Assembly: GCA_947311845.1 (NCBI GenBank)
Contig: CAMZMU010000040.1
Coordinates: 69,929,341 to 69,993,340, forward strand
DNA length: 64,000 bases
Origin: Poa pratensis
Taxonomy: Eukaryota > Streptophyta > Magnoliopsida > Poales > Poaceae
Reading direction: 5' to 3'
Below, in pieces: positions 1-11,791 of this stretch; the stretch's first letter is position 1, and each line of letters starts with the position of its first letter. The notes beneath the pieces were generated by a model. The model was given only the letters and a program-made list of their open reading frames with translations. It ran no database searches and was not told where the DNA came from. Position numbers and translations under genes: made by a program.

Positions 1-476
1 CAGCTCCTGATCTCCGTTTCGGTGTTTCTGTGTTTGTGCGGCGCTCCTTCCAGATAACGTCGGGGGACCTTTTTATAGGCGTTTTTAGGTCAGACGATGT
101 CGGTGGAGAAGAGATCGAAGGTAACGGAGCCACGAGGCCCAAATGGGTGGGTCCCACGCGGCCTGGTACTGTAGCCGAGTGGGCCCCCTCGTTTGGCCTC
201 GAGCCTCCGTTTGCTTGCTTCCTTCGCCCACAGGTCTTCTTCCTTCCAAATATTGACGCCCGTAAATTCCAGGTGATTTCGTTGACGTTTGGGTCCTGAA
301 ACATTAAAATAGAAAACGGGGTTTTCTGCCTGTGCAGGGTTAATTCCATAAAAATAGGAAATTAATGAATATTCCAAAATCATTATAAAACATTGATATA
401 ACCCTTATATGATGCAATATGATTGGAATATAAGCAATTAAAGTGCAAAGTTCATGTATGCATTTTACATGCATCA
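1..476 (-). mobile_element. LTR fragment with TGATGCAT end, cut by window start
   Basis: On the minus strand this stretch begins TGATGCATGTAAAATGC at 476, as an LTR would. It carries a TATA-type box (TATAAAAAGG, about 72-81) followed by a GC-rich transcribed-looking stretch running off the window. It abuts the internal region of the surrounding Athila-like element at about 477. It does not resemble that element's own LTR (11136-19746), so it is probably part of another retrotransposon. An internal boundary of a related subfamily is the alternative. The other end lies outside the window. Confidence 0.5.
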
Positions 477-897
477 GATACAAAAGCTTAAACATGAACT
501 ACTTGATAACTCAAAATAATTAACAAGTATCAAATTATCCAATACAGTGATCTACAAGAATATGTAAGCTTTTTTCCATTATACCATCTACCCACATGCA
601 ACATTTTCTGTTCCAACCAAACACCAATCAATTTATTTCAACATAAACTCTCCAAACAATTATAAGTGAAGCAGAGAGTACTTTCTTTAAAAGAACTAAC
701 AGCTCTGAATAAGAAATGCATGCAAAACAGGAGCTAAAAGCATAGCCAATAGCTAGATAAGAATACTCAACAAGTATAAGTAAAGAATAGGTATTCATAT
801 GAAAAAGCGGAGCGTGTCTCTCTCCAATAAAGAATGCTAGGGTCCAATCAAGTTGACCATAAGAAAAATAAAATACTGAAAATAAAAGCACACAGAC

Positions 898-1947
898 TGA
901 TGTTAGCCCAACCTATGCTCCTACAACAAGTGGACCAATGACAAGAGCAAGAGTCAAAGCTCTCCATGATAAGGTGAATTCACTCCTATCTATGTGTGAT
1001 CTTGACACTCCTTTGAATGGCTTGCTACTTCATTCCGATACCTTGTGTGTGCTCAGCTATGGTGGACCTGATGACCCCTATGAAGATCTCCAAGGAAGTG
1101 ATGAAGATGGCCAAGAGACGTCGCAAGACGAAGGAGAAGGAGCTGTGGAAACTGGCCAGCCGCCCCCAGGCCGGCCCAGGCCGGGCTGCCTCCAGAGCCA
1201 ACCGGCCTCCAGGCCGGCCTAGGCCGGGCCACAGGCCGGCCTACCTCCCGATGCAACCAGCCCTCCAGCCGGCCTAGGCCGGACCCAGGGCCGGGCCCTG
1301 CCCGAGGCAACCGGCCTCCATGCCGGCCTCAGCACGACTCCAGCCGGCCCCTAGGCCGGCCTCCACACCAGCCTCGGCCGGCCTCCAGGCCGGTTTCCCT
1401 GAAGACTTCAGCCTGCGCGCTTGACGGGCCCACGTGGCCTTGTATCTCCCACCTTTTCGCCCATCTCGTGACTTAGACTATAAATAGACCTTTCCCCTCC
1501 AGATCTAGGGTTAGACTATGATTTGAGAACTAAAGTAGAGCCTTGCTCCTTCTTCTCAAAGTGTCTCTTTCCTCCTATGGAGATGAATCAAGGCCTCCAC
1601 ATGTGGAGATGAACCAAGGCCTCCTCTTGAGGAGAAGATCCCTGCGTGGATACCAAGGCTCCGCTTGTAGTTGCGATTACTTGCTAATCTTCCCTCTGTG
1701 AGTGGCTAGATTGGATTGGTTGGATTGACCAATTGGACAAACAATCCTAAGAGTAAGGTGTGCTTGGGAGAGGAGGATTGGGGGCTGCCCACGGGGATTT
1801 GTTACCAATCGAGTCTTGCCGGGTTGCTACTTGCTATTTACCCTTGTGTGTTGATTTCCCCTCTTTGTGTTCTTCGTTCATCGCGTGTTCTTCGTGTTCA
1901 TCTTTCCCTCCGCACAAATCCGTGAAAATCGGGACCAACCCACATCA
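898..1947 (+). repeat. 5' LTR of the chromovirus-like element
   Basis: The 1050-bp LTR starts TGATGTTAGCCC and ends CCACATCA. A TATA box (TATAAATA, 1479-1486) marks the probable RNA polymerase II promoter, with transcription expected from about 1510. Positions 1150-1400 are a GGCCGG-rich array of short degenerate repeats. The first 250 bases correspond to the coding tail seen in the 3' LTR. Confidence 0.92.
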
Positions 1948-1949
1948 TA

Positions 1950-1961
1950 TGGTATCAGAGC
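1950..1961 (+). promoter_or_regulatory. Primer binding site (tRNA-iMet)
   Basis: TGGTATCAGAGC lies two bases after the 5' LTR. It is the usual complement of the initiator methionine tRNA 3' end and primes minus-strand DNA synthesis. Confidence 0.9.
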
Positions 1962-3162
1962 TCTAGGTTGACACGGATTTGTTTTGTGTTTCCACCAAAA
2001 TCCACCAAATTTTTCTTCGTTTTTGAGAAATTCGAAAATTTCCACCAAAAATAGCCATTTTGGGATTCGAGCGATTGGTCGATTTGATGAGTTTTTGGTA
2101 GTTTTGATCCATGGATCTGTTGCTTTAGGACCCCTCCACCCTTGTTTGCGTTCCCTAGCCTTAATTTTGCCAATTTCCCACGAAATCGAGGATTTTCGCG
2201 TCGTTTTTCCGCCCAAAATCGCGGATTTCGAGCTCCAGGCTCAACCGGCCCCACAGCCGGCCCAGGCCGGGCCAGAGGCCGGACCCCCGACGCCCGGCCC
2301 CCAGCCGGCCCAGGCCGGCCCCAGGCCGGTTTCACCAGAAAATTTTTTTTCGTCTTTTGTTTCCTCGGTTCGTTTTGGCAATTCTCCTTTGTTGTTTGAG
2401 TCCTTTTCCGGTGTGTGCAACGTCTACAACATCGACAAGCTTCCGCAACAACGCGTCATCAACGCCAAGCAAAGACGACACCAAGGACTCGCATTTCCCC
2501 GTCATCGGAATCCGTTGTGAACCCTTCTTCCTTTCGCGCAACTTGAACCTATTGGACTAGCTCGGTGATATTGCGAGGCATTGCACGTGTTGAGTGTTTG
2601 TCTTCAAGTATTGGCGAGTGTGTATCGTTAGAGAGCTTGGCACTAGCAAAAGAGAAGGAATCATCGTCAAAAAGCAAAAATCAAAAAAAAAAAGAGAGAA
2701 AAGAAAAGAATCAAGTGGTGCCAAGTTCATCTCTTGTAGGTTGCGACAAAGCTGAACCGCCAAAGTGAGAGTGAGTGTTAACTCTTGTGCAAATCCGTTG
2801 CCCACAAAAGCAATTGAGCTAGCGTCCTCTTGTGTTGGGTGACATTTGAGCACGTAGTCTTCGTTAGGTTGTCTATCTTCGAGTGCTCGCCCTTTGGTCG
2901 CCCAACCCCATCATTCGCTTTTGTGTGTGTTTCTTGATACTTTGTGGTTGGAGTTTCTTTGGTAATTTGATCATTGTGGATTTTCTCTACCTTTGACAAT
3001 ACTTTCGCGGTTTGCTTGTTTCGTTTGCCACTTCATACCTTCCTATCCTCATAAGTGTGTGTGTTGGGTGTTAGAACCGGATACTCTCCTCTCAAGCCAC
3101 ATTATACTTGGGATATAGTTTGTCTTGGTTTTTCTTACCACATATCTCACTTGATCTTGAGA
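1962..3162 (+). other. Untranslated leader of the chromovirus-like element
   Basis: This is non-coding sequence between the primer site and gag. It contains a second CCGGCC-rich block (2243-2332) like that in the LTRs, and a purine tract near 2680-2710. No conserved ORF is seen. Confidence 0.7.
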
Positions 3163-4899
3163 AAATGTTTAGGGGAAGTACAAACGGAAGCTCAAGCTCG
3201 GATGAGGAAATCCATGGTGGAGTTCGCGGTGATCATGGCTATGTCACACAATCGGAGCTTGTTGGCATGCGACACTTTCTTCGTGACAACCTAGGACGCT
3301 ACGAGCGCCGTCTTCAAAATCAAGAAACACCTTCAACGACCGCATGCATGCTCAAGAAGCAAATATGGAGCGGTTGACCGAAGCTATCAACAACCTTGCG
3401 CGACAACGAGCTTCTTCACACTCAAGCCGTACAAGAAGCACCTCAAGGTCGACACAAGCACGTCATGGACGTCATGAACCTCGACAAGAACGTCAACATG
3501 ATCCAAGGCGCGACGCCCATGAACGACCTCCTCCTCACGTTGAACAACCACATGATCTTCACGCGAACAATGCCAATGCGCATCAAGAACAACCTCACCA
3601 AAATGATGAACGTCGTGAACGCATACCATCACCACCACCGCAACAACGTGATCGTCATGACCCATTGGCTAATGACAATGGCGTTCCGGGTGCGAATGAC
3701 TTTGGTGAACAAGGACGTCACCCTCGTCATCCTCCAAGGCCACGTCATCAAAATCATGACAATGCGAACAATGTCGAACAACCCGTTCCTCAACAAGAGC
3801 TACCTCCTCAACATGCGCCTCGTCAAGAGCTTCCTCATGATCGTCACAACACCAACGTTCCGAGTCAAGTGATAACGAGTCAAGCCAACACAATGGTGAT
3901 GGACTCAACCGAAGGAGACGTGGACGTGCATTCCCACGTGGTGGCCATCGTGACGACTATGATGACTTGACCAACGTCCGCTTTGACATACCCAAGTTCT
4001 ACGGCACAAGTGATCCGGAAGCTTACTTCTCATGGGTACTCAAGGTTGACAAGATCTTCCGTGTGCAACGCTTCTCCGACAACAAGAAGGTTGCCTTAGC
4101 CTCGATGGAGTTTGAAGAGTATGCCCTCTTGTGGTGGGAACAACTACAAGATGCTCGCGTCGCTAACCACCAACAACCAATTGACACTTGGGTTGAAATG
4201 AAAGAAACAATGTACAAGCGCTTCGTGCCAAGCCATTACACTAGAGACTTATACAAGAAGTTGCAAGAGTTGAAGCAAGGTTTGAAGTCGGTTGACGAGT
4301 ACTACAAGGAATGGAAATCTCCATGATGAGAGCCAATGTCAACGAGTACGAAGAGCAATCCATGGCTCGTTTCATGAATGGCCTCAACTATCCATCAAGA
4401 AGATCGTGGAGTTCCAACCATATGCCTCTTTGGTTGAGCTAGTACATCAAGCTTCCAAGGCCGAGCGCCACGTGCTTGAAGAGCTCAAATACCTCAAGAC
4501 AAAGGCATTCTACGCCAACAAGCCTTCTTCGTCAACTCCTACACCTTCACAAGCTCTTCCTCAAGCGAACACTCGAGGTCCTCCAAGAGTCTCTACTTCG
4601 ACACCTCAAGCGCCTCAACCTTTCAAGAAAGTACCTCCCTCCTCCAAGGCGCCTCAAGGATCTTCGTCCGGCACAAGACTTTGCAATGCTACAAGTGCGG
4701 CGGACAAGGGCACAAATCTTTTGAGTGCACCAACAAGAAGGTCATGATCATCAATGACATGGGAGAGTATGAATCTATGAGTGAAGATGAGTACAATGCT
4801 TTGAACAAGGTCGCCACAATGCAAAGTGCTCAAGAAGAAGAAAGTGAGATATATTGTGATGGCGACAACAACCCTTCCTTGGTTGTGGCAAGAGCTTAA
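3163..4899 (+). pseudogene. gag: gag of the chromovirus-like element, frameshifted
   Basis: Capsid/nucleocapsid polyprotein. The reading starts at ATG 3163 (MFRGSTNGSSSSDEE). It continues through a Pro/Gln/His/Arg-rich stretch (about 3400-3960) and the retrotransposon gag core (3967-4326: DIPKFYGTSDPEAYFSWV, then LWWEQLQDA). It ends with a CCHC zinc knuckle (CYKCGGQGHKSFEC, from about 4684) and an acidic tail. At least three frame changes are needed (near 3350-3380, 3960 and 4320), so no intact Gag is encoded. Confidence 0.85.
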
Positions 4900-4907
4900 C
4901 CACCAAT

Positions 4908-7900
4908 GTTCAAGTGGAAGAAGACCAAAGATGCAACTTGTTTCACAAGAGCGGGAATCAATGGAAAGTCCATCAAGGTCATCATAGATGGTGGAAGTTG
5001 CCACAACCTAGCGAGCAAAGAACTTTGTGATAAGCTCAACTTGAAGTTCAAGAAGCACCCACATCCTACCATGTGCAATGGTTGAGTGATACCGGAGCCG
5101 TCAAGATTCAACACATGGTGCAAGTGTCCTTCAAGATTGGAGCCTATGAAGATACGGTTGATTGTGATGTTGTGCCTATGAACGTTTGTCACTTACTCCT
5201 TGGGCGTCCATGGCAATTTGACAAGGGTGCTATGCATGATGGAAGGACAAACTACTATAGCTTCAAGAACAACGACAAGACCTTCGTCCTTCGTCCCATG
5301 ACACCAAGTCAAGTCATCGCCGACAACGCCAAGACATTGCAAGGGCACAACAAGATCGTTCGTCTAGTGAGATGAGTGGTGAGCGAGAGACCCACCATAA
5401 AGTGAGTGAGAGCCACAAGCCAAATGAGTGTGACACTTCAAAGAGAGTTCCCACAAAACTTACACTATTTGCCACAAAAGAGAGATGAGGGAGTTGAGAG
5501 AGAACCCATCCACCCTCCACTATGTGCTCATATGCAAGGGTGAAGTTTCTATGACTAACACTTTCACAAACCTTCCTCCTTCTTTGTTGTCTCTTTTGAA
5601 GGACTTTGAAGATGTTTCCCTCAAGAGTGCCACCGGGACTACCTCCTCTACGCGGAATCGAGCACCGCATCGACCTTGTTCCCGGCGCACCGCTACCAAA
5701 CCGCGCTCCTTACCGCACCAACCCCGAAGAACAAAGGAGATCGAGCGGCAAATACAAGAACTTCTTGCCATGGGACACATCCGCGAGAGCTTGAGTCCGT
5801 GTGCCGTGCCCGTCATCTTGGTACCCAAGCACGACAACACTCTTCGCCTTTGCATGGATTGTCGCCCCATCAACGCCATCACCGTTCGGTATCGCCATCC
5901 TATCCCTCGACTTGATGATATGCTGATGAGCTTTGTGGTTCCGCTATATTCTCCAAAATTGATCTTAAAAGTGGATATCACCAAATACGCATGTGTGAAG
6001 GTGATGAATGGAAGACCGCATTTAAAACAAAGCTTGGTCTTTATGAGTGGCTCGTCATGCCATTTGGTCTTTCCAATGCACCTTCTACTTTTATGCGTCT
6101 CATGAATCATGTTTTGCGTCCTTTCATTGGAAATTTGTTGTGGTATACTTTGACGACATCCTTATCTATAGCAATCTTTGGAAGAGCACACTTCTCATGT
6201 TGCTCAAGTTTTGTTGGTTCTTCGCAATGAAAAGCTTTATGCAAATCTTTCTAAGTGCACTTTTGCCACCAACAAACTTGTTTTCTTGGGTTTTGTTGTT
6301 TCTTCGGATGGAGTGAAGTCGATGAAGCAAAGATACAAGCAATTCGGACTTGGCCTTTTCCGATGTCACTTGAGGAGTTGAGACGTTTTCTTGGTTTTGC
6401 CGGATTTTACCGCCGTTTCATCAAGGATTTTTCCACAATTGCTTGCCCCCTCCATGAACTTACAAAGAAGAATGTACCTTTCATTTGGGGCAATGCACAT
6501 GATTTTGCTTTCAATGAGCTCAAACGGTTATTAACCGAAGCACCACTCCTTGCCCTTCCGGATTTCTCTAAGACATTTGAGATTGAATGCGATGCAAGTG
6601 GATTGGGCATTGGTGGAGTGCTTATGCAAAATGGTAGACCCATCGCATACCATAGTGAGAAACTAGATGGAGCTCGCTTGAATTACCCCATTTATGACAA
6701 AGAGTTATTTGCTTTGGTTCGTGTTTTGGATGTGTGGCAACATTACCTTCGTCCTAAGGAATTTGTCATTCATTCCGACCATGAATCCTTGAAATATTTG
6801 AAAAGTCAAACAAATTTGAACAAAAGACATGCTAAGTGGGTTGAGTTCATTGAGTCTTTCACTTTGTAATCAAATACAAGAAAGGTAAAGACAATGTGGT
6901 CGCGGATGCTCTATCCCGCAAGGCCAACCTACTTACACGTCTTGACATTAGTGTCTTGGGTTTGGATGAGATAAAGAGTTGTATGCTACCGATGCTTTCT
7001 TTGGAGACATTTTCGCTCAATGTTCGGAGCACAAAGGAATTGGTGATTTCTATTTGCACAAGGTTTCTTGTTTAAGGCTAACAAACTATGTATACCCGAG
7101 TCTTCGCTTCGTTTGGTCCTTTTGAAGGAATCTCATGGAGGAACACTCATGGGTCACTTTGGCCGCGACAAGACCTACGCCATGCTCGCCACCAACTACT
7201 ATTGGCCAGAATGAAGCGTGATGTGGAACGCCTAGTTCGACGATGTTCTACATGTCTCAAAGCTAAGTCTACTCTAAACTCTCATGGTTATATACACCTT
7301 TGCCTATTCCACATCACCCATGGTCCGATATAGCTATGGATTTTGTCTTAGGACTCCCACGCACTAAAACAAACAAGGATTCCATCTTTGTCGTCATTGA
7401 TCGCTTCTCTAAAATGGCACACTTTATACCTTGCAACAAGAGCGACGATGCTTCACATTGCTACTTTGTTTTTCAGGGAAATCGTCCGTCTTCATGGAGT
7501 GCCAAGACCATTGTGTCGGATCGAGACGTCAAGTTCGTGAGCTATTTTTGGAAGACTTTGATGGCCAAGATGGGAATCAAGCAACTATTCTCCACCGCAT
7601 ACCACCCTCAAACCGATGGCCAAACCGAAGTGGTGAACCGAAGCCTATCTACACTCCTTCGTGTGTTGATCAAGCCTAACTTGAAGAATTGGGAAGAGTG
7701 CATCCCACACGCCGAGTTCGCCTACAATCGAGCACTCATCGCGCAACAAAGAGAACACCCTTCGAGATCGTCTATGGCTCAACCCCTACACCGCGCTCGA
7801 CATGCTACCACTTCCACTCCGTGAGCAAGTTAACATGGACTTCGACAAGCGAGCCGCTTACATGAAGAAGCTCCATGAGGAAACAAGAACTACACTCGAG

Positions 7901-8214
7901 AAGCACAACAAAGACCATGCTACGAAGATGAACAAAACAAGCGCGCCATGATATTTGAAGAAGGAGACCTTGTTGGCTACACCTTCGCAAAGATCGCTTT
8001 CCGGATGCAAGGAAGTCCAAGCTTCACCCTCGTGGAGATGGACCTTTCAAGGTTATCAAGCGCATCAACGACAATGCCTACAAGATCGACATCTCCAACT
8101 CCAAACACTTGGTCCATGACACCTTCAACGTCGCCGACCTATCGCCATACCTTGGAACATCAAGCGATGAGGATGACCAAGAGTCGAGGACGACTCTTTT
8201 CCAAGGGGGGGAGA
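4908..8214 (+). pseudogene. pol: pol of the chromovirus-like element (protease-RT-RNase H-integrase)
   Basis: Decayed Ty3-gypsy pol. In order: aspartic protease region (VIIDGGSCHNLAS, about 4980) with a one-base loss near 5065; reverse transcriptase (LRLCMDCRPINAIT about 5840, GYHQIRM about 5980, the YFDDIL catalytic box about 6150); RNase H ([13 protein letters not shown] from about 6585); and integrase with its HHCC finger (HFGRDKTYAML then CSTCLKAKS, 7155-7270), DDE core (MDFVLGLPR about 7336, VSDRDVKF about 7515, HPQTDGQTE about 7605) and the C-terminal domain ending FNVADLSPYLG near 8155. Several frameshifts (near 5065, 5640, 5950, 6180, 6870, 7090, 7290) break it. It ends at a stop in the first bases of the 3' LTR. 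Confidence 0.9.
8203..8214 (+). promoter_or_regulatory. Polypurine tract
   Basis: CCAAGGGGGGGAGA directly precedes the 3' LTR and is the expected plus-strand primer. The run of seven G is also where the polyprotein reading frame slips. Confidence 0.85.
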
Positions 8215-9268
8215 TGATGTAGCCCAACCTATGGCTCCTACAACAAGTGGCCCAATGACAAGAGCAAGAGTCAAAGCTCTCCATGATAAGGTGAATTCAC
8301 TCCTATCTATGTGTGATCTCGACACTCCTTTGAATGGCTTGCTACTTCATTCCGATACCTTGTGTGTGCTCAGCTATGGTGGACCTGAGGACCCCTATGA
8401 AGATCTCCAAGGAAGTGTTGAAGATGGCCAAGAGACGTCGCAAGATGAAGGAGAAGGAGCTGTGGAAACTGGCCAGCCGGCCCCCAGGCCGGCCCAGGCC
8501 GCCCCCAGGCCGGGCTGCCTCTAGAGCCAACCGGCCTCCAGGCCGGCCTAGGCCGGGCCACAGGCCGGCCTACCTCCCGGCGCAACCAGCCCTCCAGCCG
8601 GCCTAGGCCGGACCCAGGGCCGGGCCCCTGCCCGAGGCAACCGGCCTCCAGGCCGGCCTCAGCACGTCTCCAGCCAGCCCCTAGGCCGGCCCTCAGGCCG
8701 GCCTCCAGGCCGGTTTCCCAGAAGACTTCAGCCTGCGCGCTTGACGGGTCCACGTGGCCTTGTATCTCCCACCTTTTCGCCCATATCGTGACTTAGACTA
8801 TAAGTAGACCTTTCCCCTCCAGATCTAGGGTTAGACTATGATTTGAGAACTAAAGTAGAGCCTTGATCCTTCTTCTCAAAGTGTCTCTTTCCTCCTATAG
8901 AGATGAATCAAGGCCTCCACATGTGGAGATGAACCAAGGCCTCCTCTTGAGGAGAAGATCCCTGCGTGGATACCAAGGCTCCGCTTGTAGTTGCGATTAC
9001 TTGCTAATCTTCCCTCTGTGAGTGGCTAGATTGGATTGGTGGGATTGACCAATTGGACAAACAATCCTAAGAGTAAGGTGTGCTTGGGAGAGGAGGATTG
9101 GGGGCTGCCCACGGGGATTTGTTACCAATCGAGTCTTGCCGGGTTGCTACTTGCTATTTACCCTTGTGTGTTGATTTCCCCTCGTTTGTGTTCTTCGTTC
9201 ATCGCGTGTTCTTCGTGTTCATCTTTCCCTCCGCACAAATCCGTGAAAATCGGGACCAATCCACATCA
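8215..9268 (+). repeat. 3' LTR of the chromovirus-like element
   Basis: The 1054-bp LTR starts TGATGTAGCCC and ends CCACATCA, and is followed by the target duplication CAGAC. It differs from the 5' LTR by scattered substitutions and small indels, mostly in the GGCCGG array. The TATA box reads TATAAGTA (8799-8806) instead of TATAAATA. Confidence 0.92.
8221..8524 (+). pseudogene. Polyprotein C-terminal tail encoded inside the 3' LTR
   Basis: The first part of the 3' LTR is open in one frame and encodes VAQPMAPTTSGPMTRARVK, then ALHDKVNSLLSMCDLDTPL and a Glu/Asp-rich end. GPMTRAR-type tails are known at the integrase C-terminus of plant chromovirus polyproteins, some of which read into the 3' LTR. 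Here pol stops at the LTR edge (frame GGEMM then stop), while the tail is in the next frame. A one-base change in the preceding G-run would join them. The same stretch exists in the 5' LTR (about 905-1222) as a duplicate without a role there. Confidence 0.6.
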
Positions 9269-10365
9269 CAGACGCTCCAAGTAAAGCACATATGATGTGA
9301 AAAAATTAAAATATAGTTTCACTAGAGATGACCTGATAAGTTGCTGATGAAAAAGGGGATGCCTTGGGCATCCCCAAGCTTAGACGCTTGAGTCTTCTTG
9401 AAATATCCTTTGGTGATCCATGGGAGCATCCCCAAGGTTAAGCTGTTCACTCTTCTTGGTCACATTATATCATCCTTCTCTCTTGACCATTGAAAACTTC
9501 CGCCACACCAAACTCAAAGTAATTCTCACTAGAGGGTTAGTGCACAATCAAAAACTCACATGTTCTATAAGTACACAAACATGACCGTTACTTTTAACAT
9601 TAGCTACTGCCACTGATGTTATGTGAAGCTCTTCACCCTAAAAAAGAATTCCACTCAACACTAGTAAAAGAGAGAATGCGAAAAATAAAAGACAGAATCT
9701 GTCTAAACAGAACAGTGCGCAAAGATGAATTTTTTCGAGGCACTTACGTTGCTTAGATCGAAAAACTTTAAACTAACGAAAGATGCGTACATATCTGAGG
9801 ATCACGCACAAAAATTTGCAGATTTAAATAAGTTTTCTGTGATTTTACAGAATTAAAACGGTGAACAGCAGAAATCTGTTCCTGCGCAGAAATCCAAATC
9901 TAGCATCATCTTCCTATTAGAGGCTCCACTTGGCACAACAATGCGAAAAAATAAAGATACAAAGGGGTTGTTACAGAAGTAAACAACTCCTTGACTCAAA
10001 AGAAAAGAAAATTTGTAGAAATAAAATAATGGGTTGTCTCCCATAAGCGCTTTTCTTAAAGCCTTTTAGCTAGGCATGATAATTTTGATGATGCTCTCAT
10101 ATGTATAAGAGTTGAATATGAAAGAGCATCGAGAAGAAAATATCAAACACATTTAAGTCTAACCCACTTCCTATGCAAGGAATCTTGTAAGAAAATAAAT
10201 CAATAAAGCACAAAGTGACTAGCATAGGAAGGCAAAACAAGTGGAACTTCAAAGCTTTCAACATAAAGAGAGGAGACTTAATATTATTGTGATATGTGAA
10301 GGCATGTCTCCCTCTCTCATAATGACCAGTAGGTTTTAAAGTAACCATCAAATAAAAGCAAATCA

Positions 10366-10964
10366 ATAGAAACTCAAAACCTTCGTCATAAAGAGAGGTG
10401 TTTTAGTAACATGAAAATTTCTACAACCATATTTTCCTCTCTCATAATAATTTTCAGTAGCATCATGAACAAAATTAACAATATAGCTATCACATAAAGC
10501 ATTCTTATCATGATCCACATGCACAAAAGTATCATTACTCTCCACATAAGCATAATCAATTTTATTAGTAATAGTGAGAGTAAAACTATCACAACCATCA
10601 TTGTAATCATCATAAATTGCAGGCATAGTATAATCATAATAAACTTTATCCTCCGTAGTAGGTGGCACCAAAATACCACTATCATTATAATCATCATAAA
10701 TTGGAGGCAAGTATCATCAAAGAAAATTTTCTCCTCAAAACTTGGGGGACTGAAAATATCATATTCATCAAAACCAGCTTCCCCAAACTTAGACTTTTCC
10801 ATAGCATTAGCAATAATGGTGTTCAAAGAATTTATAGTAATAACATTGTTACCACTATTATGCAAACAAATTTCCATAGGTTTTTTAATTTTCTCTTCAA
10901 ACACATCATGTCCCAACTCAAGATAAATTTCATAAAGCTCTCTAATTTTTTTGTTGTTTTCCAT
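10366..10964 (-). pseudogene. Degraded internal ORF of the outer Athila-like element
   Basis: Minus-strand coding remnant beginning MENNKKIRELYEIYLELGHD and continuing in a shifted frame through PPIYDDYNDSG to DHDKNALCDSYIVNFVHDATENYYERG. The last part is shared with the nested relative (16113-16421), which supports real ancestral coding. It carries no RT or integrase motif. The role of this conserved grass-element protein region is unknown to me. Confidence 0.55.
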
Positions 10965-11107
10965 TAAGCCTAACTAGGGAAATAAAAACAAGAAACAAAA
11001 AGATATAATTGCAGAATCTAAAGGAGATAGCTTCGAGCACTCACACGCCGGCAACAGTGCTACAAAATAGCTTAGTAGACGGAGGATGTGAGTACCTTTA
11101 CCTTACC

Positions 11108-11125
11108 TCCCCGGCAACGGCGCCA
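11108..11125 (-). promoter_or_regulatory. Primer binding site of the outer Athila-like element
   Basis: On the minus strand it reads TGGCGCCGTTGCCGGGGA, complementary to the plant tRNA-Asp 3' end, ten bases after the LTR end. Confidence 0.8.
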
Positions 11126-11791
11126 GAAAATAGCTTGATGTCTACGCACGCTTCTATTCTTGTAGACAGTGTTGGGCCTCCAAGTGCAGAGGTTTGTAGA
11201 ACAGCAGCAAGTTTCCCTTAAGTGAATCACCCAAGGTTTATCGAACTCAGGGAGGTAGAGGTCAAAGATATCCCTCTCAAGCAACCCTGCAATTAAGATA
11301 CAAGAAGTCTCTTGTGTCCCCAACACACCCAATACACTTGTCAGGTGTATAGGTGCACTAGTTCGGCGAAGAGATATTAAAATGCAAGTGATATGGATGA
11401 TTATAAGTGGTAATTGCAATCTGAAATAAAAATGGCAGCAAGCAAACATGTAGCAGAACTGGTTGTAAACGTGTTTCAATGCTTGGAAACAAGGCCTAGG
11501 GATCATACTTTCACTAGTGGACACTCTCAACAATAATAATATAATTGAATACATAGATATTTCCTCTTCACTATGCTACTCTGAATTATTCTCTCGTTGG
11601 ATAACGAACACCAATCCACTGCGTTGGGCTATAAAAACACACCTTAAAGTCGCATTCCACATCTAGGGAACCCCACACTGTCAACTTCATAGAGACATCC
11701 AACACAAATAATAACTCATGATAAATATTCCTGTAATCTTTAGCCTAAGAGCCACACACGGTGCGCACACTGTCAACTTCGCACCGTGGGA

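Larger units (their letters stand above)
898..9268 (+). mobile_element. Complete chromovirus-like Ty3-gypsy retrotransposon
   Basis: This is a full-length LTR retrotransposon flanked by a perfect 5-bp target duplication CAGAC (893-897 and 9269-9273). The empty site is preserved in the related sequence around 15130, which reads straight through. The LTRs start TGATGT and end ACATCA, and an initiator-Met tRNA primer site follows the 5' LTR. Domains are in gypsy order: gag with CCHC knuckle, protease, RT, RNase H, integrase. TGATG/CATCA ends, and a polyprotein that runs on into the 3' LTR, are features I associate with the CRM clade of chromoviruses, so that lineage is the best guess. The LTRs are nearly identical, so the insertion is young, yet gag-pol carries several frameshifts and this copy cannot make a full polyprotein. 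Confidence 0.92.

Noticed and set aside
1053..1310. GC-rich ORFs on both strands within the LTRs at 1.0-1.4 kb and 8.3-8.75 kb
   Set aside because: They follow the GGCCGG repeat array and open all frames by composition. Only the first approximately 300 bases of the LTR in one frame resemble a known protein tail.
1955..2520. ORFs in the leader of the chromovirus-like element
   Set aside because: No similarity to gag, and they overlap the primer site and the GC array.
3387..3908. Alternative-frame ORFs rich in Met/Asn or Val/His over gag
   Set aside because: They are frame shadows of the Pro/Gln/His-rich gag sequence.
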